From the NCBI GenBank assembly GCA_965369385.1, contig CBDUQP010000024.1:1-30774 (forward strand): a DNA stretch of 30,774 nucleotides, in the 5' to 3' direction. Below are positions 7,537 through 16,450 of this stretch, piece after piece. Source of the DNA: CBDUQP01 sp965369385 (GTDB lineage Bacteria; Planctomycetota; Phycisphaerae; SM23-33). The stretch's first letter is position 1. The number at the start of each line of letters is the position of its first letter. The notes below the pieces were generated by a model. That model was given only the letters and a program-made list of their open reading frames with translations. It was not told the DNA's origin and did no database searches. The translations under genes and the position numbers were made by a program.

Positions 7537-9288
7537 ATGCGAATACTCATCTCTTTGCTCGCGTTTATGGCAATCGCATCCACTTTGCATGCGGACACCG
7601 TGTATACGGTCAAAGGAGAAGTGCTCAAAGGCACTGTACAGCAGAAGAACGGGAAGGTTATCGTAGTGACCGACGACAAGACCGTCACGCTCCAGGACGC
7701 TGACGTAGTGCATATCAAGCGTGCACCCACAAGTCGGCCGGACGATTCCACTGCGAACTCGGAGTATCCTGCCGACAACACCAGCACCACAACCGCCGCC
7801 AAACGCCCTGTCAGTAAATCTAAACCGCTCAGCCTGTACAGTCTCTCCCACTTCAACGAACCGGAACTGATAGTATTCGCATATCAGCGAAGAGCACCGA
7901 CTGCCACAAGGACAAACGAAATCCTGCACATCGCGAAGATGATCAAACTCTGGCGAGCAAATGCACAAGATAGGAAACGTAGAAACAAATCCATCTGGGT
8001 ATCCCCGCAAGCTTTCATCCGCAAGCGAGAGCATTTCAAGAAAGAACTGACAAAGATCAACTCGCTGCTCGACACCAAGACTCATGCCAAGAACGATGGA
8101 AAACGATCGGACCACGAAAAGGCGCGAAGACGTTCACATCGAAGAACAATCGCTCTGACCAAAATGCATGACGCCGCCGCCATCTGGCCCGATCCATTGA
8201 TACGAACTTTCCTCCGCGGAATAGCCGAGATCCAGAACAAGAACCCGCTCAAGGCAAATAGCTTTTTCAACCAATGCATCCGCCAGGCCCCACGCATAGC
8301 GGCTTTTCACCAAGCCCACGGCATCAGCATGCTGCGAATGAAGCAACCGACCCGTGCGCTAAAGCATTTCTTGAAGGTGCTCCAACTCAAGCCCGATTCT
8401 CTCCAGGCAATCAGCCATGTTCGCCAAGCCATGAAAGCGGTTCCGGGCAAAAGTGTGGAAAGCGAAACATATCGCAAAGCACGCGCCATTGTCGCCCGCT
8501 ATGAGGAGCCAAGGAAGAAACGTCTAAGACGTTCGCAACGGGAAACTGTCACTTGGCTTATGCCTTTCATATCATACTCGCGTTACCGATCGCGTTATCA
8601 ATCCGGAACTTGGACCGCATACAAAGACTCCCTGCCCATGCCTCCCCATGACAGATACGTGCATCGACAGGCAGTCGCAGTTGCAGTGGGCCCGCAAACT
8701 CTACTCGTGGATCGAGAGATCGTCGACGGTGCACTTGATCTGTATCTGCAGATCGACAAGAACACGGTAATACCCGTTTATGCAGTGAAGCTACGAACGT
8801 CTCGCAATTTCGCAAACAAACCCCCGCTTGCCATCGTCACCACCAATGACTACACGTTCACCCCCGCGGCTGTCGACGGCAACGTGCAATTCACCAAGCG
8901 TGCCGCCTGCACCGCCTACGCAGCCAATACCTACGAGGTGATGGGCAACGTCATGCGATCTACCCAGGGAACCACTCGCCTGAACGCGCATGGAGCACCA
9001 TCGGCAACGGTCTCACTGCTGCCGGGTGAGTCAACATCGCCGGTACTCACCAAGGGCGGCAAGCTGATTGGGTTCATGAAGGGAAAGACCGACATAATGG
9101 CCGCAGCAGATATCGAAGATGTGTTCATAACACTGGGGGACCTGGCGAAGACGATCAAGCAGGCAACAAAGACCACTCGTCTCCGTAGCCGCTCCAGACG
9201 AAACGTCGCAAAACGCATGATAGAGACCAAGCCAGTCAACGGACAACTCTTCATTCTCTACGCAACGCACGGCGAGCGCCTGCAATAG
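7537..9288 (+). CDS. Secreted TPR protein with degenerate trypsin/HtrA-like C-terminal domain
   Basis: A 583-residue exported protein. The start at 7537 (AAGGAAA upstream) gives a clean signal peptide, MRILISLLAFMAIASTLHA. A small beta domain follows (VYTVKGEVLKGTV, about 22-65), of a type common in planctomycete secreted proteins. TPR-like helices lie at about 222-302 (TFLRGIAEIQNKNPLKANSF, then RALKHFLKVLQLKPDS). Residues about 380-530 align by eye with S1C proteases. LLVDREIVDGA stands where HtrA has NHVVDGA, so the catalytic His is Glu394. PPLAIV stands where DLAVL carries the Asp. PGESTSPVLTKGGKLIGF stands where PGNSGGPLL lies, keeping Ser499. It is therefore probably a non-catalytic protease-fold protein, perhaps binding peptides. 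The assignment rests on motifs only. A hairpin (9271-9297) overlaps the stop codon. Confidence 0.7.
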   Translation: MRILISLLAFMAIASTLHADTVYTVKGEVLKGTVQQKNGKVIVVTDDKTVTLQDADVVHIKRAPTSRPDDSTANSEYPADNTSTTTAAKRPVSKSKPLSLYSLSHFNEPELIVFAYQRRAPTATRTNEILHIAKMIKLWRANAQDRKRRNKSIWVSPQAFIRKREHFKKELTKINSLLDTKTHAKNDGKRSDHEKARRRSHRRTIALTKMHDAAAIWPDPLIRTFLRGIAEIQNKNPLKANSFFNQCIRQAPRIAAFHQAHGISMLRMKQPTRALKHFLKVLQLKPDSLQAISHVRQAMKAVPGKSVESETYRKARAIVARYEEPRKKRLRRSQRETVTWLMPFISYSRYRSRYQSGTWTAYKDSLPMPPHDRYVHRQAVAVAVGPQTLLVDREIVDGALDLYLQIDKNTVIPVYAVKLRTSRNFANKPPLAIVTTNDYTFTPAAVDGNVQFTKRAACTAYAANTYEVMGNVMRSTQGTTRLNAHGAPSATVSLLPGESTSPVLTKGGKLIGFMKGKTDIMAAADIEDVFITLGDLAKTIKQATKTTRLRSRSRRNVAKRMIETKPVNGQLFILYATHGERLQ

Positions 9289-9297
9289 CGGCTCGCC
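9271..9297. terminator. Hairpin at convergent gene ends (weak terminator candidate)
   Basis: Arms ggcgagc (9271-9277) and gctcgcc (9291-9297) pair perfectly around the stop codon of the secreted TPR gene, 31 bases before the end of the convergent response-regulator gene. There is no T-run, so intrinsic termination is doubtful. Confidence 0.3.
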
Positions 9298-9319
9298 TCA
9301 ATGCGTCTGATCTGCCCGC

Positions 9320-10339
9320 TTAGCTCCGCGACGCTATCGCGGCTGGGGGACGCTTGCCTGTCAGTTCCCCATAGCTTACGACGCAATTTCTTCCTTTTGA
9401 CTTGGCTTCGTAGAGGGCCTTGTCAGCAAGCAAAACAAGCTCTTCACCAGTGTCGCACTTATCGTCCGGAAAAGTTGCCACGCCAATAGACATCGTCACT
9501 TTCGATCGTTCGTCATCGAACGCGGATACCATCCTGGAAAAACTGTCTCTGAGCCTGTCCATAGCCAATAGAGTATCTTCCGTATCGGTACCAGGCATGA
9601 GCAACACGAACTCGTCACCACCGTAACGCGCTACTGCTTCGCCTCCGCGGAGTGTGCCCCGCAATACAGCGGCGGCATCTATAAGTAACTCATCGCCAGC
9701 CTTGTGTCCAAGCGTATCGTTAACATCCTTGTAGTGGTCCATGTCCACCATGCAGCATGTGAGCGGTTCACCTTCCCGGTAGGCTTGGGCGAAGTACTGT
9801 TCGAGTATCTGCGAGAAGGCACGTCTATTGATAAGCTGTGTAAGTGAATCCGTTGCCGCCATAGCCGCCAACTGGTGTATGGACTCTTCCAGTTGCACGT
9901 TCTTCAGCCGCACTTCGTGCAGCAGCCTTCCGTTTTCCACAGCCAACTTGTGCTGACTGATGCTCTTTTCGATAACAGTGGGTATCGCATCCAGATAGTT
10001 ACCGGCTTTGACAATGTAATCCTGTGCACCCTTTTCAATGGCACTGACAGCGAGTGCGGAATCCTTCTCACCGGTAACGAAAACCACCGGCAGGCTTACC
10101 CTTTGCAGGATCTGGTCAAGCAGATCTATGCCATTTCCATCGGGAAGATGCTGATCAAGCAGAACGACATCGAAGTCGCAGAGCGTCTGTGCCATGCAGT
10201 CATCCACCGTTCCAACGCACACAACGTAGCTGTCATCCGGATATTCGTAATACTCCGAAAGAATATCCTCAACCAGCATTTGCTGATCAGGATCGTCTTC
10301 GACAACCAGAACCCTACGTTTATCAACGTCTTGCTGCAT
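9320..10339 (-). CDS. Response regulator with GGDEF diguanylate cyclase output
   Basis: A 339-residue cytosolic protein. The receiver domain (about 8-125) has the acidic pair in VVEDDPDQQ (Asp15, Asp16), the phosphoacceptor Asp62 (VVLLDQHLPDG), Thr89 and Lys111. A helical linker (about 128-160) leads to a GGDEF domain with an intact active-site motif at 240-244 (ARYGGDEF) and DMDHYKDVNDTLGHKAGD at about 199-216. It should make cyclic di-GMP when phosphorylated. The inhibitory I-site RxxD is RGGE here (231-234), so feedback inhibition may be weakened. The start ATG at 10339 has GAGGG eight bases upstream. The neighbour upstream on the same strand is a sensor histidine kinase, its probable partner. 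Confidence 0.93.
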   Translation of the reverse strand: MQQDVDKRRVLVVEDDPDQQMLVEDILSEYYEYPDDSYVVCVGTVDDCMAQTLCDFDVVLLDQHLPDGNGIDLLDQILQRVSLPVVFVTGEKDSALAVSAIEKGAQDYIVKAGNYLDAIPTVIEKSISQHKLAVENGRLLHEVRLKNVQLEESIHQLAAMAATDSLTQLINRRAFSQILEQYFAQAYREGEPLTCCMVDMDHYKDVNDTLGHKAGDELLIDAAAVLRGTLRGGEAVARYGGDEFVLLMPGTDTEDTLLAMDRLRDSFSRMVSAFDDERSKVTMSIGVATFPDDKCDTGEELVLLADKALYEAKSKGRNCVVSYGELTGKRPPAAIASRS

Positions 10340-10410
10340 TTTTACTACCCTCTAAGAGAACAAAAACTGCTCTAGTTCTTTGGAACGGAGATTCTATCGG
10401 TTCTTAGTAC

Positions 10411-10474
10411 TCGTAAGTCGTTGCCTGCCCGCTATTGCGGACATGTCACTATCTGACAGTCTTGGCGGGACAAG
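10411..10474 (+). repeat. Interspersed repeat, short copy
   Basis: tcgtaagtcgttgcctgcc (10411-10429) matches 16458-16476 at 18 of 19 positions. The core is followed by an imperfect inverted repeat: tgcctgcccgc is partly complementary to gcgggacaaggca about 35 bases later. It lies in the 209-bp gap between the histidine kinase and response regulator genes. No coding potential is seen. Confidence 0.55.
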
Positions 10475-10548
10475 GCACTAGTTCATATAGCCTAAGATAC
10501 AACAACCTAAAGAAAAACAAGCAGCGACAATTCTTTATGTCATATCAA

Positions 10549-12108
10549 CTATATTCTTGAGGCTTGTGTGCACTCTGCTGCAAGCTCCACCACAAACCTG
10601 CTGCCCATACCGGCGTCTGATTCGACATATGCCACCCCTTCATATGTATCAGCAACATTCTTCACCATCGCCAGTCCAACTCCCTTACCTTGGGTTTCTT
10701 CGGCTATTACGTTTCCCCTGTTGAATACGTGAAACACGCTTTTCAGCCGCCCGGGCTCAATTCCGGGACCATTATCGGATACCGAAAACACATGCATATC
10801 ATCACAAAATTCGTAACCAATCTTGATCCATCCCCCCTTTTGGCGGTGCATGTACTTGATGGCATTGTCCACGAGATTACGGAACACCTGCCTCATGCGA
10901 TTGGGCTCGACGTGCAGCATGGGCATACCACCGTCCAGCGTGAATTTGATTCCCTTCTGCGAAATATCATACTCCAAACAATCGCACACCTCTTGCATAA
11001 GCTCCCCCATGTCAACGTTGGACCGCTCCTCGGGGCAACTTCGAATTCGCGACAGTTCCAGAATGTCGTCGATCATCTGCGTCTCGTTCTCGACGTTGGC
11101 TTGAATTCTCTTCAGCCGCATAACCACATCCTGCGGCAATTCCTCCCGCCATTTTCGCAATGCCATGTTGGCCATTCCGTGTATGTTCCTCAGCGGAGCA
11201 TTAAGATCGTGGCTGGCAGCTCGCAGGAAATCTTCCTTCTCGGTGGTCTCCGATCGCAGACGCCGGTTTGCGATATTCAGCTCCTTAGTGCGCATCGCGA
11301 CCTTGTTTTCCAGCAGCTCGTTGGTCTCTTCCAGTTCCTTGCGAGCGCTGTGGACCTCCGATGCCATGGAGTCGATAACCACAGCCAACTCACCTATCTC
11401 ATCGTTGCCCGATACGCTGCACCTTGCCGTCAGATCGCCATCCGCCAGCCGCCTGGTGGTGGCGACAATGCTCTGCATTGGCCTGAGTAACGCAAACCAT
11501 ATCGCGACCATGCCAGCCGGTATCGCCAGCACCATTACCAGAATCGTAACCCATGCCATCTGGTATCCCACCTCCGACAACACTGCGCGAGTCCTGCTTG
11601 TGTCCAACACCATACGAACATCGCCAAGAAGGTGATTCCTGCTGCCACCAAGATTTTTCGTACGAACCGGATACGCCGCCAGCACCCACCTGTCACACGC
11701 ATGCTGCCACAACTCGTCGCCGGCCTTCACACGGGCAAGGGCAGACCACTCGTTTGACCACTTGCACACCGAAGATGCCGCCAACACCCTGCCTGAAGGA
11801 TCAAAGATGGCCGCATATGCCACGCCCTCTCGCAAGACAAACTCTTCCACCAGCGACTGTAGGTCTACCAGTGTTCCGGAAATCATCGGCTTTTCCGCAG
11901 TGATCGAAAGCATCCTGCACTGGTCCATAGCGCGAGACATATCATTCCCGCGAAGATGATCTCTTGCGGTTGAGTAATACCTCCACTGCGCACAAAGCGT
12001 CACAAGCATCACGCCGACGGTTACGACGACGACTGCCTTGGCACACAAGCCAAACCTGAATTTTACAAATGCTTCCAAATTCACGTGTTCATGCCACCCA
12101 TCCACCAC
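10549..12108 (-). CDS. Membrane sensor histidine kinase (HAMP, HisKA, HATPase)
   Basis: A 519-residue sensor kinase. A first membrane helix (about 23-41) and a second (about 186-208) enclose a periplasmic sensing domain of about 145 residues with a PAS/Cache-like stretch (VAYAAIFDPSGRVLAASS). A HAMP domain (about 208-260) and a coiled coil follow, then the H-box FLRAASHDLNAPLRNIHG with phospho-His300, the N-box NLVDNAIKY (Asn415), the G1 box DNGPGI (445-450) and the G2 box GKGVGLAM. The sensed signal is unknown. The start is a GTG at 12108 with a weak ribosome site; a GTG at 12084 after GGATGGGTGG is a good alternative. It probably phosphorylates the GGDEF response regulator encoded just downstream. 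Confidence 0.93.
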   Translation of the reverse strand: MVDGWHEHVNLEAFVKFRFGLCAKAVVVVTVGVMLVTLCAQWRYYSTARDHLRGNDMSRAMDQCRMLSITAEKPMISGTLVDLQSLVEEFVLREGVAYAAIFDPSGRVLAASSVCKWSNEWSALARVKAGDELWQHACDRWVLAAYPVRTKNLGGSRNHLLGDVRMVLDTSRTRAVLSEVGYQMAWVTILVMVLAIPAGMVAIWFALLRPMQSIVATTRRLADGDLTARCSVSGNDEIGELAVVIDSMASEVHSARKELEETNELLENKVAMRTKELNIANRRLRSETTEKEDFLRAASHDLNAPLRNIHGMANMALRKWREELPQDVVMRLKRIQANVENETQMIDDILELSRIRSCPEERSNVDMGELMQEVCDCLEYDISQKGIKFTLDGGMPMLHVEPNRMRQVFRNLVDNAIKYMHRQKGGWIKIGYEFCDDMHVFSVSDNGPGIEPGRLKSVFHVFNRGNVIAEETQGKGVGLAMVKNVADTYEGVAYVESDAGMGSRFVVELAAECTQASRI

Positions 12109-12465
12109 AAGTTCTCAACCGCCGCTCACAATCACAAAGTGCAGACATAAAGGACTTATCGGCTTGGCTTGGGGAGGGCTTTTGTAAGTGCAGAAGCGAC
12201 AATACTGAAACAATGGCAGACGATCGCTTGTCATTTCTTACTGGAATACGCAACAACCTCAAATACAATAGCCTACGTGAGATATTTGCAGACTGGTGAT
12301 ACGAGACGTGGTGTATCCATGTTTAGTATTTATATAGACTTAAGATGGCCTATTTTCGCGCCGGCCGCCCGCTGCTGCCCCTTGCTGACACCGGCCAGCG
12401 AGAACAGACGCTAACAAGCACTGACGAATTGCGAACAATACCCAATGGGATTGGAGATAACGGCC
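12109..12465. other. Divergent intergenic region between the histidine kinase gene and pdxJ
   Basis: About 357 bases with no supported gene; the open frames at 12069-12299 and 12169-12414 have no recognisable features. An AT-rich patch (tttagtatttatatagac, about 12322-12339) could hold a -10 element for pdxJ, but I see no matching -35. Nothing else stands out. Confidence 0.5.
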
Positions 12466-13212
12466 ATGATTGAATTAGGCGTGAATATTGACCATGTTGC
12501 CACCGTAAGGCAAGCCAGAAGAACCGTCGAGCCTGACCCGGTATGGGCTGCGGCACAAGCCGAGCTCGGAGGGGCATCCTGTATCACTTTCCACCTCCGC
12601 AAGGATCGTCGGCACATCTGCGACCGCGACGCCCGCCTACTTGGCCAGACAGTGAAGTGCAAGCTCAACATGGAAATGTCCATGGATGAGGAAATTGTCC
12701 AGATAGCCCTGGAGATTCTCCCGCACCAAGCCACTCTCGTACCCGAGAATCGTGAGGAAGTTACCACCGAAGGCGGCCTCGACGCTATCGGGCAGCAGAA
12801 ACGCCTGGCAGACGTAACCGCACGGCTTACAGGAGCAGGGATAGCCGTAAGCGCATTTGTCGATCCCGAAAAGGACCAGATAGCCGCCTCCAAAACCGCC
12901 GGTTGCGATGCAATTGAGATTCACACAGGCGCTTACGCAAACGCCATAATCCCACCTGACGGTTCAATGCCCGACCAGGCCAGGATCCATGCCGAGATCG
13001 AAGCTATTCGCCGCGGACTGGCAGACGGGCTCGAATCCGGACTGATCGTCCATGCCGGACACGGGCTGACCTATACTAATGTGCAGGCGATATCCGCCAT
13101 GAATGGTTTCACCGAGTTCAATATAGGCCACTCGCTGATTGCCAGAGCTATGTTCGTGGGCATCCGTCAGGCGACGATTGAGATGAAACAGCTTATCCAG
13201 GGTCATCGCTAA
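12466..13212 (+). CDS. pdxJ: Pyridoxine 5'-phosphate synthase
   Basis: Condenses 1-deoxy-xylulose 5-phosphate with 3-amino-2-oxopropyl phosphate to give pyridoxine 5'-phosphate, the last ring-forming step of the DXP-dependent vitamin B6 route. The 248-residue product has the family signatures in order: ELGVNIDHVATVRQARR at the N-terminus, FHLRKDRRHICDRD, LNMEMS, TLVPENREEVTTEGGLD, HTGAYA and HAGHGLTYTN. Length is normal for PdxJ. I place the start at ATG 12466 because GGAGA lies nine bases upstream; an in-frame ATG at 12445 lacks such a site. dapA follows 98 bp later on the same strand, so they may be co-transcribed. Confidence 0.96.
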   Translation: MIELGVNIDHVATVRQARRTVEPDPVWAAAQAELGGASCITFHLRKDRRHICDRDARLLGQTVKCKLNMEMSMDEEIVQIALEILPHQATLVPENREEVTTEGGLDAIGQQKRLADVTARLTGAGIAVSAFVDPEKDQIAASKTAGCDAIEIHTGAYANAIIPPDGSMPDQARIHAEIEAIRRGLADGLESGLIVHAGHGLTYTNVQAISAMNGFTEFNIGHSLIARAMFVGIRQATIEMKQLIQGHR

Positions 13213-13310
13213 AAATGACCCCGCCCTGTCTGATGTTGTAATCGTCTCATGGGGAGGATATTATCTGCTGGCGAACAGACTATGTAATTGCAAAAACGAA
13301 AGGTAGTACG

Positions 13311-14201
13311 ATGAGCGATAAGCTTGTTCTTGAAGGTTCGATGGTTGCCCTTGTTACCCCATTCGCCGGCGGCGAGGTGGACTGGGATGCACTGGGAAGA
13401 CTCATCGATTTCCAACTTACCAACGGTACGCAAGGTCTCGTTCCGTGCGGAACCACGGGCGAATCCCCCACGCTAAGCCACGAAGAGCACGATAAGGTGA
13501 TCGAATTCACCGTAGACCGCGCAGCCGGAAAGGTTCCCGTTGTCGCAGGCACCGGCAGCAACTCGACGGCTGAGGCTCTTCGCCTGACCAAACATGCCAA
13601 GGAAGCCGGCGCAGATGCGTGTCTCGTGGTAAATCCGTACTACAACAAGCCCACGCAAGAAGGAATGTTCCGGCACATCCAGACGCTTGCAGATGTTGAT
13701 CTGCCGATAGTGCTGTACAACATCCCGGGCAGAACAGCCATTGAGCAAACCCCCGAGACCATCATTCGCATGTACAACGAGATCGAGCAGGTGATCGCAG
13801 TCAAGGACGCCACCGGCCAGCTCGACACCGCCAGTGAGGTGGCCGCCGCCTGCGATATCACGATTCTGTCGGGCGACGATTCCCTGACGCTTCCGATGGC
13901 ATCGGTTGGCGGCAAGGGCGTTATCAGCGTGCTGGGCAATATCATGCCAGCACAAGTTCGCTCGCTTTGCGATGCAATCGCAGCCGGCGACATGGCATCT
14001 GCCCGCCAGCAGCACCTGGCAATGTTCGAATTGTTCAAGGGAATGTTCGTCGAGACCAACCCCATCCCGATCAAGGCCTGCATGGCGATGGCAGGAATGC
14101 TAGACAACGAGTTGCGTCTGCCGATGGTAACGATGTCCGAAAAACACAAGGCCCCGCTGGCAAAAATGCTGGCAAAGTTCGACGTCCAGTGCAAGCTGTA
14201 G
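13311..14201 (+). CDS. dapA: 4-hydroxy-tetrahydrodipicolinate synthase
   Basis: Condenses pyruvate with aspartate semialdehyde, the committed step toward diaminopimelate and lysine. The 296-residue TIM barrel has the pyruvate-binding GTTGESPTL (about 47-55, with the catalytic Thr), Tyr136 in LYNIPGRT and Schiff-base Lys165 in VIAVKDATG. AAAGG lies six bases before the ATG. A strong terminator follows about 75 bases after the stop. Related aldolases such as N-acetylneuraminate lyase share the fold, but the motif set and length fit DapA best. Confidence 0.95.
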   Translation: MSDKLVLEGSMVALVTPFAGGEVDWDALGRLIDFQLTNGTQGLVPCGTTGESPTLSHEEHDKVIEFTVDRAAGKVPVVAGTGSNSTAEALRLTKHAKEAGADACLVVNPYYNKPTQEGMFRHIQTLADVDLPIVLYNIPGRTAIEQTPETIIRMYNEIEQVIAVKDATGQLDTASEVAAACDITILSGDDSLTLPMASVGGKGVISVLGNIMPAQVRSLCDAIAAGDMASARQQHLAMFELFKGMFVETNPIPIKACMAMAGMLDNELRLPMVTMSEKHKAPLAKMLAKFDVQCKL

Positions 14202-14275
14202 GCGGCCGGCGGCAATTGCCGCTCGCTCGCACGCACTAACGACATCGGCCAGACAATAGAAGAAGACAAGAATAG

Positions 14276-14321
14276 ACGCCTCCCGGCGGTCTGAAGCACG
14301 GACCAAGCCGGGAGGCGTTTT
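14276..14321 (+). terminator. Strong Rho-independent terminator, dapA/rhomboid
   Basis: A perfect 12-bp stem, acgcctcccggc (14276-14287) with gccgggaggcgt (14307-14318), extends inward by ggtc/gacc and is followed by TTTTCTGTT. It ends the dapA transcript. On the minus strand the stem is followed by a pyrimidine-rich tract (tctattcttgtcttcttc), so it may also stop the convergent rhomboid transcript. Confidence 0.9.
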
Positions 14322-14377
14322 CTGTTATCTATTCACATCTCCAACCGTAGCAGCCGCTTCGACCTGCATAAGTCGTG

Positions 14378-15229
14378 TCAGGCCATCTGTTTTTTGCGTA
14401 GGACGACGTCCACCAGTGTTTGCTCATCGGAGGTAGATTTGACGACACCACAAAGCGCCAGTACGAGTGCTACGCCGAACCCCGCGGCGAATCCGCCTGC
14501 GTGTGCTGCGTAGCCTATCTGGGTCAACGCGCCAGCCCCCATCAATGCCATCAGCAGGGTCCAGAATATCCACCCGCCAATCGCCCAGAAGCTTGAGACT
14601 GTGAAAATAAACGGCCTGAACAGAATCAGCAACATCATGGAAACGTTGTTGCGAGGGAAGAACACCAGAAACGCCCCCATAACTCCGAACACAGCGCCTG
14701 ACGCCCCCATCACCGGCGTATTGGGAGAAGCTGCGTACTGGGCCATGCTCCCGCAGAAGGCCGACAGCAGATAGACCATGGCATACCCCGAATGGCCGAG
14801 TTTGTAGTTCATCGCGTTGCCGAACACCCACAGGAACAGCATGTTGCCAAACAAGTGAAAGAAATAGGGCTCGTGAAGAAACGTGCTGGTGAGCGCCAGC
14901 GTTGCCAGGCCGTACTTCTCCGGCGAGAATTTGTAGTCCGTAACAGTCACGGTACCATAACCACCCGCTCTTTCCAGAACCGCACCTGCACCTTCTTCGC
15001 TCATCGTGTCGACAAGGTCAAAACCTGTCGGGGCGTGCTCCTGCCACTCGGCATCAGTAAGCTTAGACATCGAGACCTCACGCACCACTTTCTTGATGCC
15101 TGCCAGATCCAGCAGCACATCTGGGTGCACCATCGCAGAAATGCTCACTGCGCAGATAACAAGAATCAACGCGCAGTTCACCCACGGCATGCGGGGCATG
15201 TGTACGTCAACCTTCAGAGGAATCAACAT
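14378..15229 (-). CDS. Rhomboid family intramembrane serine protease
   Basis: A 283-residue membrane protease. An N-terminal helix (about 16-34) precedes an extra soluble segment (about 40-110), then a rhomboid core of six helices. Catalytic Ser177 lies in GASGAVFG and catalytic His243 in AAHAGGFAAG. The HxxxN motif in the second core helix is HLFGNMLF (His125, Asn129), so all key residues are intact. Such enzymes cut transmembrane substrates within the bilayer; substrates here are unknown. AAAGGAGA lies eight bases before the ATG. The soluble insertion after the first helix, which includes TDAEWQEHAPTGFDLVD, is seen in many planctomycete rhomboids by my recollection. The gene is divergent from hemB. 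Confidence 0.93.
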   Translation of the reverse strand: MLIPLKVDVHMPRMPWVNCALILVICAVSISAMVHPDVLLDLAGIKKVVREVSMSKLTDAEWQEHAPTGFDLVDTMSEEGAGAVLERAGGYGTVTVTDYKFSPEKYGLATLALTSTFLHEPYFFHLFGNMLFLWVFGNAMNYKLGHSGYAMVYLLSAFCGSMAQYAASPNTPVMGASGAVFGVMGAFLVFFPRNNVSMMLLILFRPFIFTVSSFWAIGGWIFWTLLMALMGAGALTQIGYAAHAGGFAAGFGVALVLALCGVVKSTSDEQTLVDVVLRKKQMA

Positions 15230-15283
15230 GACACGGTTCTCCTTTCACTGAAAACAGTGGCACCGAATAGACTTGTCACGCGA

Positions 15284-15314
15284 TTGTAACACACTACCGC
15301 CCGTGCTTGTCAAT
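15284..15314 (-). promoter_or_regulatory. Sigma70-like promoter of the rhomboid gene
   Basis: Read on the minus strand: TTGACA (15314-15309), a 19-base spacer and TACAAT (15289-15284). Both hexamers are close to consensus, though the spacer is two bases longer than ideal. The predicted start of transcription is about 48 bases before the ATG. Confidence 0.6.
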
Positions 15315-15389
15315 ATATCAAATCACATAACTGTAATTTCACCAGACAATTGGGCCCACAATCAAATACGCACTAAGCACTTTGCCCGA

Positions 15390-15419
15390 TTGCCACAGTA
15401 ATGCCTTATCGTGTAGACT
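15390..15419 (+). promoter_or_regulatory. Candidate promoter of hemB, near-leaderless
   Basis: TTGCCA (15390-15395), an 18-base spacer and TAGACT (15414-15419). Transcription would start about seven bases before the ATG at 15433, which fits the lack of any ribosome-binding site there. Confidence 0.4.
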
Positions 15420-15432
15420 ATTGCACACGACA

Positions 15433-16422
15433 ATGGCAGAATTCCCAGACATACGCCTCAGACGCTTGCGTACCAGCCCCACACTGCGCGACATGCTCGC
15501 AGATACCCAACTGAGCATGAACGATTTCGTAGCCCCCCTCTTCGTGCGCGAAGGCAGCCAAATACGCAACCCCATCACCTCTATGCCCGGACAGTTCCAA
15601 TACTCGGTGGATACCGCCCTCGAGACCGTCCGCAAATGGGCCGATCTTGGCGTGCGGGCCGTCCTGCTGTTCGGACTCACCGACGCAAACGCCAAAAACG
15701 ATGTCGGATCCGAAGCATGGAACCCCAACGCAGCCGTCCAGAAGCTCACCCGGCAAATCAAGCAAGCCCTGCCAGATATGCTCGTCATTACCGACGTATG
15801 CCTCTGTGAATACACCAACCATGGGCACTGCGGCACACTGCGGGACCGCGGCGGTAAACAGGATGTTGACAACGATCTCACGCTCGAATCACTCGCTCGC
15901 ACAGCCGTCTCGCATGCGGCGTGCGGTGTGGATATCGTGGCCCCGTCGGCAATGATGGATGGGCAGGTCCAAGCTATCAGGCACGCATTGGATGCTGCGG
16001 ATTGGACGAATACCGCGATCATGGCGTATTCGGTGAAATTTGCTTCGGCGATGTACGGTCCGTTCCGCGATGCAGCCGAGAGTCCACCGCAGTTCGGAGA
16101 TCGCAGAACCTACCAGATGGACTACCGATGCGCCTCACAGGCTACGGCGGAGGCATCACTGGATATCGATGAAGGCGCCGACATAATCATGGTCAAACCG
16201 GCGGCTACTTATCTTGACATAATCGCGGATATGCGAAATAAATTTCAAATTCCTCTTGCAGCTTACCACGTCAGTGGAGAGTATTCCCAACTCCACGCCG
16301 CCGCCGAAAAGGGGTGGCTGGATCTTGAACAATCGGTCGTTGAGGTAACCACTGCCATTAAACGCGCCGGGGCCAGCCTGATAATTACCTATTTCGCCGA
16401 ATCCCTTTCCGACTGGATATAG
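15433..16422 (+). CDS. hemB: Porphobilinogen synthase (delta-aminolevulinic acid dehydratase)
   Basis: Joins two 5-aminolevulinate molecules into porphobilinogen for heme and other tetrapyrroles. The 329-residue protein has the N-terminal RLRRLRTSPTLRDML, the zinc-site cysteines Cys123, Cys125 and Cys133 (DVCLCEYTNHGHC), and the two active-site lysines Lys202 (MAYSVKFASAMYGPFRDA) and Lys255 (IIMVKPA). It is therefore a zinc-type enzyme, rather than the magnesium type with aspartates in that loop. The start ATG at 15433 matches family length; no Shine-Dalgarno is visible, and a -10 box close to the start suggests a very short leader. No other tetrapyrrole gene is nearby. Confidence 0.96.
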   Translation: MAEFPDIRLRRLRTSPTLRDMLADTQLSMNDFVAPLFVREGSQIRNPITSMPGQFQYSVDTALETVRKWADLGVRAVLLFGLTDANAKNDVGSEAWNPNAAVQKLTRQIKQALPDMLVITDVCLCEYTNHGHCGTLRDRGGKQDVDNDLTLESLARTAVSHAACGVDIVAPSAMMDGQVQAIRHALDAADWTNTAIMAYSVKFASAMYGPFRDAAESPPQFGDRRTYQMDYRCASQATAEASLDIDEGADIIMVKPAATYLDIIADMRNKFQIPLAAYHVSGEYSQLHAAAEKGWLDLEQSVVEVTTAIKRAGASLIITYFAESLSDWI

Positions 16423-16450
16423 GGTATTTTGGCATGGCGACTTGTGATCC

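Noticed and set aside
10690..11490. 266-codon open frame antisense to the histidine kinase gene
   Set aside because: The kinase boxes on the minus strand are unmistakable; the antisense frame shows no domain.
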